49,559 bases of DNA from Leptospira ainazelensis (GTDB lineage: Bacteria; Spirochaetota; Leptospiria; Leptospirales; Leptospiraceae), in assembly GCF_016918785.1 (NCBI RefSeq), contig NZ_JAFFPT010000023.1, positions 17,501 to 67,059 of the forward strand. The letters are read 5' to 3'. A program made the translations under genes and the position numbers. How positions within the stretch are numbered: the stretch's first letter is position 1; each line of letters opens with the position of its first letter. Below the pieces are notes generated by a model. That model was not told where the DNA came from. It saw only the letters and a program-made list of their open reading frames with translations, and made no database searches. Below are positions 27,160 to 41,680 of the stretch, piece after piece.

Positions 27160-29130
27160 TCAGATTTTAGGCAGGGTTTTCTTCAGAAAATCATCGAGTG
27201 AAATACAAAAGTCAAAAAGGTCCTGATCGGGCATACTCGCGTCCTTTTGTTCGTTGATAATGGCGGATGATTTTTCCATCAAGTCCCTTCCGTTCTTCTT
27301 CAGATATCGTTTGGTCACAAGAATCGGAAACGTATATCTTTCCTCCTGATTCCGGACCATAAACGAAAAGATTTCATTCTTACCGAATTTTTTGAGAAAG
27401 TTGATCAGACCTTCTTCGTTGATCTCCCCCTCCATTTCATAAAGAAGAATGTTTCGGTCCGGATATTGGCGGTTGGACCAATAGTCGTCCAACACATCCA
27501 AAACCCTTTCCAGAAGTTTTGAATTGAGGGGATCGATTTCCTTCGAAACGCCGCTCGAAGAAGGAACCTTCTCGTCTTTATTTTGAGAAGGACTTTGTTT
27601 GCGGGCAGTTTTCTCGGCCTGTTCCTTTGCTTCCTTCTCCTTTACTCTTTTTTCGGCGAGTTTACTTGCGTCCTCGTGGATCTTCTTCGTTCTAGCTTCC
27701 GTCACACGTTTATTGAGTTCGACGGCGTTATGAGCTCGGATCTGTTCCGCTTCGTATTTGTGAACGGTGGCGTTTCCGAAAATATTCCTCCAAAGACGGG
27801 TAAAAAAAGGAAGATATTTAAAAAGACTGGAGATCTCTACCTTATCAAAGGTCGCGACGAGATCGCGGTTATCGATAAAATCCCGAATCTTCATTCGATC
27901 GAGGATTCGGATTTCGCTGTCGTTTCCTGTCGCCGCAAAAACCTTTCTCGCGGCTTCGATCGCGCCGGAAATCGAAAGTTTATGAAGAACATAGATATAA
28001 AGCGCATTCTTATCGGCAAACTCGGTGTGAAGAATCTGCTCGTGATTTGCGACGAGGTTTCGAATATCTTCCTCGATCTGTTGACCGCGAAAGCGAAGAA
28101 AATTTAAATCCACAAGACGATTCGCGGATTTGATATAATCCAAAATCTCCGCCAGTTTTACTTTTTTTTCTTCCTTTTCCTTTTTTTCCTTATCCTCTTC
28201 CTCAAAGTGAATGAGAGCTAAAAGTTCTTCCATCGCCGACTTTTGATCGCCGTAAGCAGGGCTAAGATAAGGTAGAATCGCGTTGACGAGAGAGCGAGTG
28301 TTTTCCTGTTCTTCGGAAGACAAGGAACTGATCGCACCGATTTTCTGAAGTTCGGGTAGGAGCCGATCCTTCAAAAAGGTTTTGTAGGCTTCGATTCTCG
28401 CGAGAATTTCATCCTGCACGTTATAGTAAAAAACGGATCTATTTCCGGGATTGAGAGCGTTTTCGTTTCGTAAGAAGAATAAGGTTTTCTGTTCCACAAG
28501 TTTTTTCAGAACCGGTTTGAGATGGATGTTCACTGTGACTTGTTTTAAACCGGGAGTCACATCCAAGGGATCGTTAAAAAGACTTCCGATCTCGGTGGAA
28601 GCGTAAGTATCGGTGAGTTTGTTTTCTAAAATCGCCGCATGAATTCGTTTGATAAATTCTTCCTTGCCGGGGAAGATCCGTTTTTCTTTCGCCCAACGCT
28701 GAATGGAGGAGAACGTGGTAGAATTGGCTCCGTCCACATAACGATGACTTGTCGACGCATCCGCCGCCTGCGGTCTTGCAAAAACCTGATTGAGTCGAAG
28801 ATAAGAATCGATTTTTCCGTCGGACGCGTCTCCGGTGGGATTAAAATCCACCATGCAGATTTTTTTTACGATCGGAGGATTGTATTTCGTGGAAAGTTCC
28901 CGGAGATATTGGTTGATCTTCTCTTTTTCAATATTCATCTCGCGGGCAAGTTGATCGGCGTTCGGAAGAATTTTATTCGCAACGAATTTATCAGTCCAGT
29001 CGCCGATCACTAGCAAAAGTTTGTGAATTCCCTTGTATTGGAAATCGCCCCTGGACTCCAGAGATTGAGTCAGCTGCAATGCAGTATTATAATCTGCAAC
29101 TTTTAATTCAGGGGCTTGAGGTTCCAACAT
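27160..29130 (-). CDS. Large hypothetical protein with N-terminal HTH-like segment
   Basis: A 656-residue cytosolic protein of unknown function. Residues about 50-95 ([32 protein letters not shown]) look like a winged-helix segment. There are two charged, coiled-coil stretches, near 315-330 ([16 protein letters not shown]) and near 475-520 ([29 protein letters not shown]), then a Ser/Gln linker and a C-terminal helical domain ending [11 protein letters not shown]. No signal peptide or membrane helix. It lies between asd (gap 12 bp) and pyk (44 bp), so it is co-transcribed with two metabolic genes. Confidence 0.75.
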   Translation of the reverse strand: MLEPQAPELKVADYNTALQLTQSLESRGDFQYKGIHKLLLVIGDWTDKFVANKILPNADQLAREMNIEKEKINQYLRELSTKYNPPIVKKICMVDFNPTGDASDGKIDSYLRLNQVFARPQAADASTSHRYVDGANSTTFSSIQRWAKEKRIFPGKEEFIKRIHAAILENKLTDTYASTEIGSLFNDPLDVTPGLKQVTVNIHLKPVLKKLVEQKTLFFLRNENALNPGNRSVFYYNVQDEILARIEAYKTFLKDRLLPELQKIGAISSLSSEEQENTRSLVNAILPYLSPAYGDQKSAMEELLALIHFEEEDKEKKEKEEKKVKLAEILDYIKSANRLVDLNFLRFRGQQIEEDIRNLVANHEQILHTEFADKNALYIYVLHKLSISGAIEAARKVFAATGNDSEIRILDRMKIRDFIDNRDLVATFDKVEISSLFKYLPFFTRLWRNIFGNATVHKYEAEQIRAHNAVELNKRVTEARTKKIHEDASKLAEKRVKEKEAKEQAEKTARKQSPSQNKDEKVPSSSGVSKEIDPLNSKLLERVLDVLDDYWSNRQYPDRNILLYEMEGEINEEGLINFLKKFGKNEIFSFMVRNQEERYTFPILVTKRYLKKNGRDLMEKSSAIINEQKDASMPDQDLFDFCISLDDFLKKTLPKI

Positions 29131-29142
29131 CGAATGACAGTA

Positions 29143-30192
<1,050 letters not shown>

Positions 30193-30263
30193 ATTTTAAT
30201 TTAAACGGTGAAACCCGCCCTCTCAAGTTATAAATTTTGCCGCGTTTGCGTGCGGCTTGTTTA

Positions 30264-31829
<1,566 letters not shown>

Positions 31830-31926
31830 CTTAGGAAGAATGGTTTGATACAAGGCCCCGCTTGTCCAGGATTACTTCTTTTTTTAGCTTTACCCTTCGG
31901 AGAAACTATAAATCCTTTCGGAGAGA

Positions 31927-33468
31927 ATGTTGAAGTATGCAATCACCCTAATTTTATTTTTTGTTTCCCTTTTTGTTTCTTTGGCTTTGAGCCCGGAAGG
32001 AATCTACCAAAACTCGGACATTCTCTATTTGCCGAGTCTGGCCCTGGATCTATTTCGAGACGGAGGAAATTTTTTATCCTGGTCCTTCACTCCTTCTCCG
32101 TATTTTTTTCCGGATTTCCCGATCGTATCGATCCTTTTTCTACTTTTTGGAAACGCACAGAAGGCCTTACTAACGTTCGCATTCTTACAAACGATTTTAT
32201 TCACCGTTTTGATGGAACGTTTTTGGATCTTTCAGAGGGAGGAAAAAAAACGAAATCAACTTTCTAAAAAGGATTCCAGAAGAATCAAGTCCTGGATTCT
32301 TCTCTTCGTATCCGCATTACTTCTCGCGGCGCCGAACTTCCCGACGCTTTATATTCTATTTCTTCCTTCGATCCACGCGAGCGCTTTTCTCGTCACTCTT
32401 TACGCATGGCCTCTTCTTCATAACAAACTTGATAAACGACAAACCGCGTTTTTATTTGTTTGGATCGTTTTGACCGTCGCCTCCGATCGAATCCTCGCGC
32501 TGGAACTTGTGATACCCGGAATTCTTTCGGGTTTTCTCTTTTCCAAAGAGAAGATCGCGGACCGAAACTGGAAACGATTTTTTCCGGAAAGTTCCCGGAT
32601 TCTTCTTTTCGCGGGGATCACGGGTTTGATTCTTCACGTAATTCTAAAATCGTTTTTATACATCGAAAAACCCGGAAAAATCCCTGCGTTAGTCTCCTTT
32701 GTGCAGCTTCAAAAGGACGGAATCCGTTTTTTTGCCGAAGCGCAGATCTGGGTCACTTCCGGGTTTAGAGAAAACTTTCCGGTTCCTGCGATCCTATTCT
32801 TATCGCTTTTTATCGCTCTAACTTTCGGTCTCGCAAGAATTCGAAAAAGCAAAACCACAGCGTTTTTGTTTTTCTTTTTTTTGATTCTTACGCTCGCACC
32901 GATCGCAAGCGGAGCTTATGTCGACGAATACAGCCTGCGTTATGCGGCACCGGCCTTGATTCTCGCGCCGTTCTTTCTCATTTCGATCGCGGGTTTTCCA
33001 AAAAGGAATCTCACCGTCGCGATTTTTCTTTTATTTCTTTTACTCTGGAAAATCGGCGAAAAAGTCCCCGAAGGACTCGAAAACCGACTGATTCGACTTT
33101 TCCAGTGGGTGCCACAGGAAACCGCTTGTTTGGACAAAATCGCCGAAAAAGAGCCGGTCTCACTCTCCGTAGCCGATTTTTGGACGGCGAAAAAGTTATT
33201 AGTCTTCTCGAAGAAAAAAATTCCCGCTCTTCACGTCGCCTATGGAACATTAGAAGGATCTCATACGATTTCCAATCGAGACTGGTATCTAAAAAATTAC
33301 TCCGGAACGATCCTGGTGTTTACGAAAGGTTTGGAGGAGAATCGGATTCTGGACGTGTACGGAGTTCCGTCCACAAAAGAGAATTGCGGAGAAATTTCAG
33401 TTTTTCTCTATAGAGATTTAGGAAAAATCCACGAAGCTCTCAAACGACCGTTTCAAAAAACAAAGTAA
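31927..33468 (+). CDS. Polytopic membrane protein, GT-C-like
   Basis: A 513-residue integral membrane protein with roughly ten to eleven hydrophobic segments (first [18 protein letters not shown]) and a soluble C-terminal domain of about 110 residues. An acidic residue pair follows the first helix ([12 protein letters not shown]), as in GT-C glycosyltransferases, and the C-terminal domain ([20 protein letters not shown]) resembles the periplasmic domains of that fold. The family is not certain. It lies between and opposite to the SGNH-like and MBOAT genes and overlaps the end of the MBOAT gene by 16 bp. Confidence 0.65.
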   Translation: MLKYAITLILFFVSLFVSLALSPEGIYQNSDILYLPSLALDLFRDGGNFLSWSFTPSPYFFPDFPIVSILFLLFGNAQKALLTFAFLQTILFTVLMERFWIFQREEKKRNQLSKKDSRRIKSWILLFVSALLLAAPNFPTLYILFLPSIHASAFLVTLYAWPLLHNKLDKRQTAFLFVWIVLTVASDRILALELVIPGILSGFLFSKEKIADRNWKRFFPESSRILLFAGITGLILHVILKSFLYIEKPGKIPALVSFVQLQKDGIRFFAEAQIWVTSGFRENFPVPAILFLSLFIALTFGLARIRKSKTTAFLFFFFLILTLAPIASGAYVDEYSLRYAAPALILAPFFLISIAGFPKRNLTVAIFLLFLLLWKIGEKVPEGLENRLIRLFQWVPQETACLDKIAEKEPVSLSVADFWTAKKLLVFSKKKIPALHVAYGTLEGSHTISNRDWYLKNYSGTILVFTKGLEENRILDVYGVPSTKENCGEISVFLYRDLGKIHEALKRPFQKTK

Positions 33469-34901
33469 AGAAACGGTTTTGTTTCGACCGTAAGAACGAC
33501 TCCGACGATAAAACCAAGAGCGCTCAAAAAAGCAAAAAGCGACCAGTGAAGATTCTCGCGAAACCGGGAAAAGAGTCCGGAAGATTCTTCTTTTTTTCCG
33601 ATCCAGGTCGCAAAAGCCAAAACGAAAAATATGGTCAAAAATTGGGACTGCATCGTATATGTGGGATCGATTCCATTCGAGAAGCTGAACAACTTTTTTA
33701 AAATTCCGAACGAGGTCTCGAGACTTCGAGAACGAAAAAAAATCCAGATCAGACAAACGCTGAGAATTACAAAAATCTGATACACGAAGTCAACCGCCTT
33801 CCGAGCGGCATTAAAATTCGGCCAAGGAAAACGCAAACGTTCCCGAACTAACCGTTCCAAAACCAAAAAAGCTCCGTGTAAAAAACCCCAGATCACAAAA
33901 TTCCAACTCGGTCCGTGCCAGAGGCCGCCGAGGATCATCGTGATCCAGAGATTGCGATACGTAAACAAACCGCCGATTCGATTTCCTCCGAGAGGAATAT
34001 AGAGATATTCCCGCAGCCAACCCGAAAGAGAAATATGCCAACGCCTCCAGAAATCCGAAAAACTTTTCGCCGTATAAGGAAGCCGAAAGTTGTCAGGAAG
34101 ACGAACTCCTAAAAGAAGCGCCGAACCGATCGCGATGTCCGAATAACCCGAAAAGTCGCAGTAGATCTGAATGGAATAGGAAAGAACTCCCATCCACGCA
34201 AAAAGACTCGAAACCTCGTTCGGATATTGATAAGCGAAATCGGAAATCACAGAAATCCGATCGGCGATCACGGCCTTTTTGACAAAGCCCAAAAGGATCA
34301 GCCAAATTCCTTCTCGAAGCGGAATATTCTCCCAACTAAAAAGGGAACGAAGCGCCGGTAAAAGAATTCTCGCGGAAACGATCGGACCCGCGACCAACTG
34401 AGGAAAAAAGGAAAGAAAAAGAGCGTAGTGAAGAAAATTTTTCTCGGAAGGAATTTCTTTTCGATAAACGTCGATCGAATAACTCAAAGACTGAAACGTA
34501 TAAAACGAAATCCCGACGGGTAAAACGACTCGTAACGTAGGTTCGGAGACCTCCCAGCCCAGAGATAAAAGAAGAATCCGAAACGAATCCGTAAAAAAGT
34601 GAAAGTATTTAAAAAAGCCGAGAACCGATAGATTCCCCAAAAGAGACAATCCAAGAAGAATTCTTCGATTTCGAAAATTCTCCTGCGAATCCAACGCTCG
34701 ACCCACGGAATAATCCAGGACCGTAGTAAAAAGGATCAAAACTCCGAAACGATAGTCCCAAGAGAGATAAAAGAGATAACTCACAAAAAGCAGAAAAAAG
34801 AGAACAAACGAGTTTCGCTTTGGATAAATCGCCGCGAGGATCCAGCGGACACACCAAACGATTGCAAAAAAAAGAAAGTACTGTGGAGTCGTAAAATTCA
34901 T
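33453..34901 (-). CDS. MBOAT-family O-acyltransferase (AlgI-like)
   Basis: A 482-residue polytopic enzyme of the AlgI/DltB subgroup that passes an acyl group across the inner membrane for addition to a polysaccharide. Hallmarks are [67 protein letters not shown] and the catalytic histidine in [15 protein letters not shown]. It should work with the SGNH-like protein at 30264-31829. Its ATG is only 13 bp from the divergent phosphatase start, so its promoter must lie inside that coding region. Confidence 0.92.
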   Translation of the reverse strand: MNFTTPQYFLFFAIVWCVRWILAAIYPKRNSFVLFFLLFVSYLFYLSWDYRFGVLILFTTVLDYSVGRALDSQENFRNRRILLGLSLLGNLSVLGFFKYFHFFTDSFRILLLSLGWEVSEPTLRVVLPVGISFYTFQSLSYSIDVYRKEIPSEKNFLHYALFLSFFPQLVAGPIVSARILLPALRSLFSWENIPLREGIWLILLGFVKKAVIADRISVISDFAYQYPNEVSSLFAWMGVLSYSIQIYCDFSGYSDIAIGSALLLGVRLPDNFRLPYTAKSFSDFWRRWHISLSGWLREYLYIPLGGNRIGGLFTYRNLWITMILGGLWHGPSWNFVIWGFLHGAFLVLERLVRERLRFPWPNFNAARKAVDFVYQIFVILSVCLIWIFFRSRSLETSFGILKKLFSFSNGIDPTYTMQSQFLTIFFVLAFATWIGKKEESSGLFSRFRENLHWSLFAFLSALGFIVGVVLTVETKPFLYFVF

Positions 34902-34914
34902 TGAAAGAGATTGT

Positions 34915-36513
34915 GTGTCCGAATCCAGGATTCGTATAAAACCGAAATCCTCCAGTCGTTTTTCAATTCATCGCGGGTTCCGGGGAGAAAAGAATCTGAA
35001 AGATCTATCAAACGAAATCATCCAATCGATCCAAAAGGCGATTGCCGAAATTCCGGAATCGATGTCCGAAGATCTTCGATTCGAAGTGGAGATGTTTTTA
35101 TCCAAGGTAAAACTCTTAGGATGGAAAAAATCCGATCCGCAAGCGGGCATCGATCGTCTTGAAATCCGGCAAAATTTATTTTTGATTCTAAGAGAAGACA
35201 TGGTGTATTCTCTTCAAAAAATTTTTTCGGGATCCGAATTCGTAAACGATTCCTTTCCCGATCTCAGTCCGATCCACAGGGAAATTCTCGCGATTCTTAA
35301 GGAATTGGGCAATTATCATCATCCACATCCGGGAAGGGATTACTCTCGGATTTCATTGATGGAATCCTGGTTTCAAGGGCTTTCTAAAACGTGGACTTTT
35401 AACCTTCAGAGGGTAGTCGACACGTTTCAAATCTATCGTTGGAAATTGTATTCGTTTACTCCTGAGAGGCCGTTTACGTATCAGAATCCGGAACAGGTCG
35501 TTCAAAGAATCTTATCGCCTGAAAGTTCGGGACTGAATTTTTCGGAAATCTACGAAGCCGAGGTTTCTCTCAGAAAGAATTTTCAGTTTTTTCTTTTGAG
35601 AAAGATCGGCGCTGAGAATCGACTCAAATACCTAATTTCAACGGAGATTCTCGGGTTAGAATCCGACTCTCTCATCCAAACCTTACACGCAGTCATCTCC
35701 AGTCGGTTCGAACAACTGCTCAGTACGCGGCAGTTAGAACACGAAAACGTCCTCAAAGAAAAACTCGATTTAGAGAAAGAATTCCGACAAGCGGAGAAAA
35801 TTCAAAAAAAATCTCTCCGTGCAGACCTCCCGGGGCCGGAAGAAAAGGTAAGAATCGAAATTCTCTACAAACCGGTCCTCCCGGTGGGCGGCGATTTTTA
35901 CACCGTCCGCCGAATTTCCGGCACCGAGTATGGAATTTTTATCGCGGACATCTCCGGGCACGGAATTGGCGCCGCGCTTTTTTTCAATACGCTCAAATCC
36001 AGCTTTGAGAAAAATCAGGCTTATTGGGAAAGGCCGGGGAAGCTCCTCCGAAAGATCAACGACGAAGTTTACGGGAAATTGAACGACAATTTTATCACCG
36101 GAATCTATCTCTATCTCAACGTAAAGAAAAAGATCCTAAAATACGCGAATGCTGGTCATAATAAAGGAATTATTTTTAATCACAAAGAAGAGAGAAATAA
36201 ACTTCGCTTTCTGGCGCCAGGGGGAAAGGTTTTAGGAATCTTCCCAAAAATGGAATACAAAGAAAGGGAATTCAAGCTCAAAGAAGAAGATAGAATCGCA
36301 ATTTTCACCGATGGGATCCCAGAAACGCACAGTCCTGAACAATTGATGTTGGGTGATCGGGAGTTTTATCGCTGGCTGATTGCAAAAAAAGCGAACGAGG
36401 AAGAAAATCAACCCTTGGCCGTCATTGAAAGAATAGAAAGGGATCTCAATCTTTTCCGAGGGAACCCAAAAGCCGAAGATGACATTTGCCTAATTTTAAT
36501 CGATATTTTATAG
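34915..36513 (+). CDS. SpoIIE/RsbU-type PP2C serine phosphatase
   Basis: A 532-residue phosphatase. The C-terminal 230 residues are a SpoIIE domain with metal-binding motifs [41 protein letters not shown] and [10 protein letters not shown] coiled coil ([26 protein letters not shown]) links it to a 280-residue N-terminal region with no recognised sensor fold. Such enzymes dephosphorylate STAS proteins to release sigma factors. No membrane helix. GTG at 34915 follows AAAGAG at a normal distance. The STAS protein at 17737 lacks the usual serine, so it is not an obvious substrate. Confidence 0.9.
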   Translation: MSESRIRIKPKSSSRFSIHRGFRGEKNLKDLSNEIIQSIQKAIAEIPESMSEDLRFEVEMFLSKVKLLGWKKSDPQAGIDRLEIRQNLFLILREDMVYSLQKIFSGSEFVNDSFPDLSPIHREILAILKELGNYHHPHPGRDYSRISLMESWFQGLSKTWTFNLQRVVDTFQIYRWKLYSFTPERPFTYQNPEQVVQRILSPESSGLNFSEIYEAEVSLRKNFQFFLLRKIGAENRLKYLISTEILGLESDSLIQTLHAVISSRFEQLLSTRQLEHENVLKEKLDLEKEFRQAEKIQKKSLRADLPGPEEKVRIEILYKPVLPVGGDFYTVRRISGTEYGIFIADISGHGIGAALFFNTLKSSFEKNQAYWERPGKLLRKINDEVYGKLNDNFITGIYLYLNVKKKILKYANAGHNKGIIFNHKEERNKLRFLAPGGKVLGIFPKMEYKEREFKLKEEDRIAIFTDGIPETHSPEQLMLGDREFYRWLIAKKANEEENQPLAVIERIERDLNLFRGNPKAEDDICLILIDIL

Positions 36514-36566
36514 AATGGATTATTATTAATCATTTTTTATATAGTAAAATTAATCAGCATTAATTG

Positions 36567-36782
36567 CTAAACAGTCCATTTATTTTTAACACCACAATTT
36601 GGGCAATAAGCAGTAATTTCCGCTTTTACGCGCTTCCCCTTTGGGGTTTCGATCTTTCCAATTGCCACAAACTCAAAATCTACGCCTTCGGGGACATAAT
36701 GTCCAGCCCCGTATTTTGCAGATCCTTCGATCATATACGAACAGGCGTGACAGCGAACCCTTAATTTAATCACTTCGGCCAT
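36567..36782 (-). CDS. Small zinc-ribbon-like protein
   Basis: A 71-residue protein with two CxxC knuckles, CHAC (residues 11-14) and CPNC near 60-63, separated by a beta-rich stretch (VDFEFVAIGKIETPKGKRVKAEITAY). This is a typical zinc-ribbon spacing. No signal peptide. Convergent with the phosphatase gene (53-bp gap). The role is unknown; short zinc ribbons often bind nucleic acid or proteins. Confidence 0.75.
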   Translation of the reverse strand: MAEVIKLRVRCHACSYMIEGSAKYGAGHYVPEGVDFEFVAIGKIETPKGKRVKAEITAYCPNCGVKNKWTV

Positions 36783-37310
36783 AAGTTGCGTCTATCCTCA
36801 TAAAAAGAGCTCCGTTCGTAAAACACTTTTCCCTGACGTTCTATCATTGGCAGGAATTCTTCCTACACATGACAATATGTCCTGTTTTTAAAGCCATTCT
36901 TATAGCTCCCGTGGCTTCACGGTCAATTCACAGGCAATCGTGAGCCGAAATAAAAAAGGACTTATGGAAAAAATGCCGCCCAACCCTCGTCAGTTCAAAA
37001 TCCAGCGTTTTAAAACCCGTAAGCCCTTTGACAAAGGAGAAAGAGAGAAGCCGCCGGAAGCGAGACAATTCAAGGATTGAATCCCATTCCAACCCTTTGG
37101 CAAAGCCGTAATTTTTTCGAAATTCTATCCCAAAAGACCCCAAGCCCTCTCGGCCCTTATTTCCGCAAATTGCCCAAAAATCAGCAGAACGTAGGGCACT
37201 ACCTGCGAGAGTGTCCTCTTTGCAAAACCGCCTCGAACTTCTTATGTCGCATAGCAATGTCCGATCTATAAAATTCAGTCCCTCTTCCCATATTTGCCCA
37301 AAAACGAGCA

Positions 37311-37326
37311 TGTCGGATATCCGGCA
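37311..37326. promoter_or_regulatory. Candidate parS site 1 (one mismatch)
   Basis: TGTCGGATATCCGGCA: arms TGTCGGA and TCCGGCA around TA, with one mismatch from the other three sites. It lies in non-coding DNA about 4.4 kb left of parA. Confidence 0.5.
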
Positions 37327-37429
37327 TTTCCCCAATTGCCCACTCGGAGTAGTTTTTTATCTCGATTTGGCGGGCAGGCTTGATTTTAGGCAAAAAGTGC
37401 CGAAATTGCGGCGTTTAGAAAAGTGAATT

Positions 37430-37455
37430 TCCGCCCTGTGAGCAGCACAGGCGGA
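37430..37455 (-). terminator. Hairpin just after the gene ending at 37458
   Basis: TCCGC-CTGTG pairs with CACAG-GCGGA (10 bp with a one-base bulge), loop AGCAG. On the minus strand it begins 2 bp after the TAA of the gene at 37458-37838. The T-run is weak, so terminator function is probable, not certain. Confidence 0.5.
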
Positions 37456-37457
37456 TT

Positions 37458-37838
37458 TTATCGTTTTGCAGTTTTTTTCGAGATCGTTTTCTTTGCGGGA
37501 TTTTTTGCAGACTCGGTTAAGGCCCCGTTCTGCTTTTCGGAAGATTTAGATTGTGAAGGAGCGTCAAAATTCGTATCGATCCCCTGCTTTCTATTTCTTT
37601 TGACCATATATACAAAATGCCTGATATACTGGCCATAAGGTTCAGGGAGAGTTTTTGGGTCAAAATCAGTCGGATTGTCCAAAAGGGATTTTACAACGAC
37701 TTGGCTTAGGTCTTCTTTGCTGGTCATCATGATCGTCTCAAGACGTTTACAAATTTCGTAGTCGTTTACTTCAAGAGACATCTTTTTCATTGCATTGAGC
37801 AATTTTTGAAAAGAGGACCGTTTCACTTTGGAAGCCAT
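37458..37838 (-). CDS. Basic hypothetical protein with lysine/alanine tail
   Basis: A 126-residue protein of unknown function. The N-terminal 90 residues are helical (FQKLLNAMKKMSLEVNDYEICKRLETIMMT, then YGQYIRHFVYMVKRNRKQG). The tail is Lys/Ala/Ser-rich (SAKNPAKKTISKKTAKR), suggesting nucleic-acid contact. It lies 3.8 kb from parAB beside the non-coding island, so a role in replicon upkeep is possible but unproven. ATG at 37838 chosen; TTG at 37844 is in frame. Confidence 0.6.
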   Translation of the reverse strand: MASKVKRSSFQKLLNAMKKMSLEVNDYEICKRLETIMMTSKEDLSQVVVKSLLDNPTDFDPKTLPEPYGQYIRHFVYMVKRNRKQGIDTNFDAPSQSKSSEKQNGALTESAKNPAKKTISKKTAKR

Positions 37839-37972
37839 AGACAAAGATTTTCAACCTCGGGCTGAAAAACAAACAAATTTAGATTTTATCCGACCGGCTA
37901 TGCAAGGGAGGAACTATTGAGAATTAAAAACGCGTCTTGTCGTTTATACAAAGGATGAAGAACTGAAATTTT

Positions 37973-37984
37973 GGGAGTTCCTAC
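37973..37984. repeat. Palindrome half GGGAGTTCCTAC over a stop codon
   Basis: A copy of the dispersed palindrome; it contains the TAG stop (minus strand) of the gene ending at 37981. It is the only clear copy outside 15-24 kb. Confidence 0.5.
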
Positions 37985-38844
37985 TTTTCCTTCTGGAAGG
38001 AAGGTTGCTTTTTGCCAGTGAGAATTCTTGCCCATTTCCACCGGATCTTCGGCGACCTTCCCGCAAGCAAAGAAGCCGCCGGATTCTCCTCCCTTTTCGT
38101 CCAAGAGGATTCAAGGAACCGCCCTATTCTTTTCTCCGCTTTCACGTCCTGGGCGGAATCCACGTTGATTTTTAAAACAATCCTTCCGTTTCTAAATCCT
38201 CGGGATAAGAAGTCCGAGCCGGCCCCGCCGATCCGATCGCCTGGATAAAACCCTGAGGACGAGGCGAAATTCCGACCAAACCAGAAATCGACCTTCGAAA
38301 GAAAGAACTCATCCGACGCACAAAAATTCTTTCCAGTATTCAAATATGCAGAAAGAACACATCCGACCTCGGTCAGAACGATCGATTTGTTTTGATTCCA
38401 AGATCCTTTTTTTGCCGGAGAATTCGAATCGGTCTCGAGGAATAAAACCGAATTAAAATCCGAAGTTCCAAAAGCCGGTGAAGAAAATGAATTCAGATAA
38501 AAATGAGAGCCGTAGGTGAAAGAAGAAATTTCACAGTCTTTGAAATTAGGATTTAGACTTTCAGGATGAGAATCGGAGAAACTTGACAACGAAGGTTCCT
38601 GGATTTTGTTTTGAGACGGTTTCTGTTTTGAAAAAAGAGAAACCTGATTTTTTTGGGTAACCAAAAAATCTTCCTGATCCAGAGCCCAATTTCCGGAAAG
38701 CGGCGATGCTATAACTCGATCCACTTCCGACTGATGAATTGAGACTTCATTTTCTTCGGCGGACAAAGCTCCCGCGCTACCGAGACCAAGGGCCCCAATA
38801 AGCAAGATTTGTGCCAAAAATTTAATTTGAAATCGAAAAAACAT
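37981..38844 (-). CDS. Exported hypothetical protein
   Basis: A 287-residue protein with a clear signal peptide (MFFRFQIKFLAQILLIGALGLGSAGALSA, likely cleaved after the ALSA). No lipobox cysteine is present, so it is periplasmic or released to the surface. The mature part is rich in Ser, Phe and Asn with three or four cysteines (FKDCEISSF, VGCVLSAY, NFCASDEFF) and a basic C-terminus. No family is recognised. Next upstream gene is 83 bp away on the same strand. Confidence 0.7.
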   Translation of the reverse strand: MFFRFQIKFLAQILLIGALGLGSAGALSAEENEVSIHQSEVDRVIASPLSGNWALDQEDFLVTQKNQVSLFSKQKPSQNKIQEPSLSSFSDSHPESLNPNFKDCEISSFTYGSHFYLNSFSSPAFGTSDFNSVLFLETDSNSPAKKGSWNQNKSIVLTEVGCVLSAYLNTGKNFCASDEFFLSKVDFWFGRNFASSSGFYPGDRIGGAGSDFLSRGFRNGRIVLKINVDSAQDVKAEKRIGRFLESSWTKREENPAASLLAGRSPKIRWKWARILTGKKQPSFQKEK

Positions 38845-38927
38845 AGCAATTTTCTATAATCTGTCCTTTTTTCAGGAAAAAGGAAGCGTTTTTTCGCCTT
38901 TTCCGGAGTTTTTTTAAGAATTTTTAC

Positions 38928-39941
<1,014 letters not shown>

Positions 39942-39945
39942 TTTT

Positions 39946-41319
39946 TTAACCTATCTCCAACTGTTTCAGTTTGTATTGTAAGGAACCTCTGGAAATTCCA
40001 AGGGCCTTCGCCATTCGAATCTGATTGCCGCCGAACAATTTATGAGCGAGAAGAATTTTCTGTCTTTCGACGGCCTCAACCGCCCTCCGAAGATCCAAAT
40101 CTTCGGAATCCGGAATCGTCAAAATTCTATCCTTACCCTCTTTTTTTTCCTGGATTCCGATCTCGGAACCGGAAGAACTCAGGATAGATTCTTCCAAAAG
40201 ATTACGCAAGCCCGAAAGATTTTTACTAAAATCCATCTTAAGAATCTTTGCTAGATTCAACTCCGAAAGTCGGAGGTCTTCGCGGCCCAGAGATTCTTTG
40301 AGCTCCTCTAAGAGAAACCGAACCAGAGATTCTTTTTGCAAAGAATTTAAGTCCGCAAAGGACGGAACTGAAATCGTTCTCTGGAGAAGAAATTCCCGAA
40401 ACGGTCTAAAAATTTCGTTGGGTTCCGACCCGCTCGTTTCGGTAAAAATAAGACGAAACGGACTCGATTCTCCGGAAAGAATTTTAAAGAAGAATTTCTG
40501 TTGGACCGAGGTAAACTTCTGCGCACCCTCGATCAAGATCGTACCGGAATTTGTCATTCGGGACCATTCTTCAAAAGACTTTTCGAGTTTAGAAATTTGC
40601 TCGGGTAAAAAACCCAAAACAAGAATTCCTTTCTCCGGACTCAGGGTTCTGTGAATCCATTTTCCAAGAGTCTTTTTACCGGCACCGGAAGAACCCAAAA
40701 TCCGGACCCAAGAACTCCTCTTGAGCCAATCCGGCATGGTCGTAACCTCACAGATTTCGGCCAAAAATTCACCGACAGTTTCTTTTCTGGGAAACTCGGG
40801 ACGAGGAATCGAAATAAAAGACGAGGCTTTTAAAACCGAAAGATCCGGGAGAGGATGAGAAGAATCGGAAATTTTTTGAGCCACCAAACCCCAGAGAGCC
40901 AGAAGCGCGTCGGAAGGTTTTTCCAAAAACTCAGCTAGAAAAAAACCGTCCAAAAAAGAATCTCCGCGAATTCCAACTACCAAACAACCGCTTGCCCTGG
41001 AATCAAAAAGTTCGTGGTCTTTGGAAGAAAACCAGAGCGGAAGATTTTCTCTGTTTAAGGTTTCGAGATTACCGGTAGCACGGGATAAGAAAGAATAAAA
41101 AAAACCGTCTTCGCCATAACCGACGGCGGAAACTTCTTCCAGGGTTTTTCCCTGATCAAAACTAAAAGTAAGCACTCCGCAGAGCGCATCCGAAAGTCGA
41201 ATCCAATCCTCAAATGCCAGTGAGAATTCTTCCTTTTTACGCAAAGAAGAAGAATTCTCCGAAAACAAAAGATTGGAAAGAGACGGATGCACAAAGGGAA
41301 TATGTTTAAAATTAAGCAT
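39946..41319 (-). CDS. Degenerate sigma54-activator-like AAA+ protein with Fis HTH
   Basis: A 457-residue regulator. Residues 1-160 are a GAF-like sensory region. A P-loop follows ([14 protein letters not shown]) and then [11 protein letters not shown] where bacterial enhancer-binding proteins have GTLFLDEI, so the Walker B acidic pair is altered. No GAFTGA sigma54-contact motif is visible. The C-terminus is a clear Fis-type helix-turn-helix ([30 protein letters not shown]). It probably binds DNA but may not drive sigma54. ATG at 41319 chosen over TTG at 41400. It is divergent from parA; a 16-bp palindrome lies 25 bp upstream. Confidence 0.78.
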   Translation of the reverse strand: MLNFKHIPFVHPSLSNLLFSENSSSLRKKEEFSLAFEDWIRLSDALCGVLTFSFDQGKTLEEVSAVGYGEDGFFYSFLSRATGNLETLNRENLPLWFSSKDHELFDSRASGCLVVGIRGDSFLDGFFLAEFLEKPSDALLALWGLVAQKISDSSHPLPDLSVLKASSFISIPRPEFPRKETVGEFLAEICEVTTMPDWLKRSSWVRILGSSGAGKKTLGKWIHRTLSPEKGILVLGFLPEQISKLEKSFEEWSRMTNSGTILIEGAQKFTSVQQKFFFKILSGESSPFRLIFTETSGSEPNEIFRPFREFLLQRTISVPSFADLNSLQKESLVRFLLEELKESLGREDLRLSELNLAKILKMDFSKNLSGLRNLLEESILSSSGSEIGIQEKKEGKDRILTIPDSEDLDLRRAVEAVERQKILLAHKLFGGNQIRMAKALGISRGSLQYKLKQLEIG

Positions 41320-41343
41320 CCTGTCAACTAAGTACAGAGCCGA

Positions 41344-41359
41344 TGTCGGACGTCCGACA
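41344..41359. promoter_or_regulatory. Candidate parS site 2 (perfect palindrome)
   Basis: TGTCGGACGTCCGACA, a perfect 16-bp palindrome, in the 361-bp gap between the Fis-type regulator and parA, 25 bp upstream of the regulator start. Shared flanks (CGA before, A after) with site 3. Confidence 0.65.
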
Positions 41360-41644
41360 AAGGGGGACTTCGAATTCTTTTTTCGCGTAAAAAGAACCAA
41401 TTTAAGATAAATGATTGAAGATAAAAAACCTTAACTCTATCTGGAAACGGAGCAGCAAGAGAAGATTGTTTTCCTCGTTTTTAAGAGAATTTAACTTTGG
41501 GGAAAGGTAAATTCTCGGAGCAAATTTCTCCAAAAAAGGTCATCGGATCCAAACCCCGAACCCTCTTTTTAAATCGCAAGAGTGCAGAAATTTTCAAAAA
41601 TCAAAATTCTTATCATTCAAAATTCGGTCTTGATAAGGATTCGA

Positions 41645-41660
41645 TGTCGGATGTCCGACA
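41645..41660. promoter_or_regulatory. Candidate parS site 3, upstream of parA
   Basis: TGTCGGATGTCCGACA: perfect 7-bp arms around TG, 20 bp upstream of the parA start, followed by TAGAAT that could be a -10 element. As well as a centromere role, it could let ParB or another protein repress parAB. Confidence 0.65.
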
Positions 41661-41680
41661 ATAGAATATAAGGTAGAATC

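Larger units (their letters stand above)
36783..37457. other. Non-coding island with TTGCCCA repeats and a parS-like palindrome
   Basis: A 675-bp stretch with no frame I can support. A 135-codon minus frame (36928-37335) shows no recognisable domain. TTGCCCAAAAA occurs twice (37170-37180 and 37294-37304), and ATTGCCCA at 37335-37342. The parS-like palindrome lies at 37311-37326. The island may be part of the partition or origin region. Confidence 0.45.

Noticed and set aside
36928..37335. 135-codon minus-strand frame
   Set aside because: No domain or ribosome binding site; it spans the TTGCCCA boxes and palindrome, which fit non-coding DNA better.
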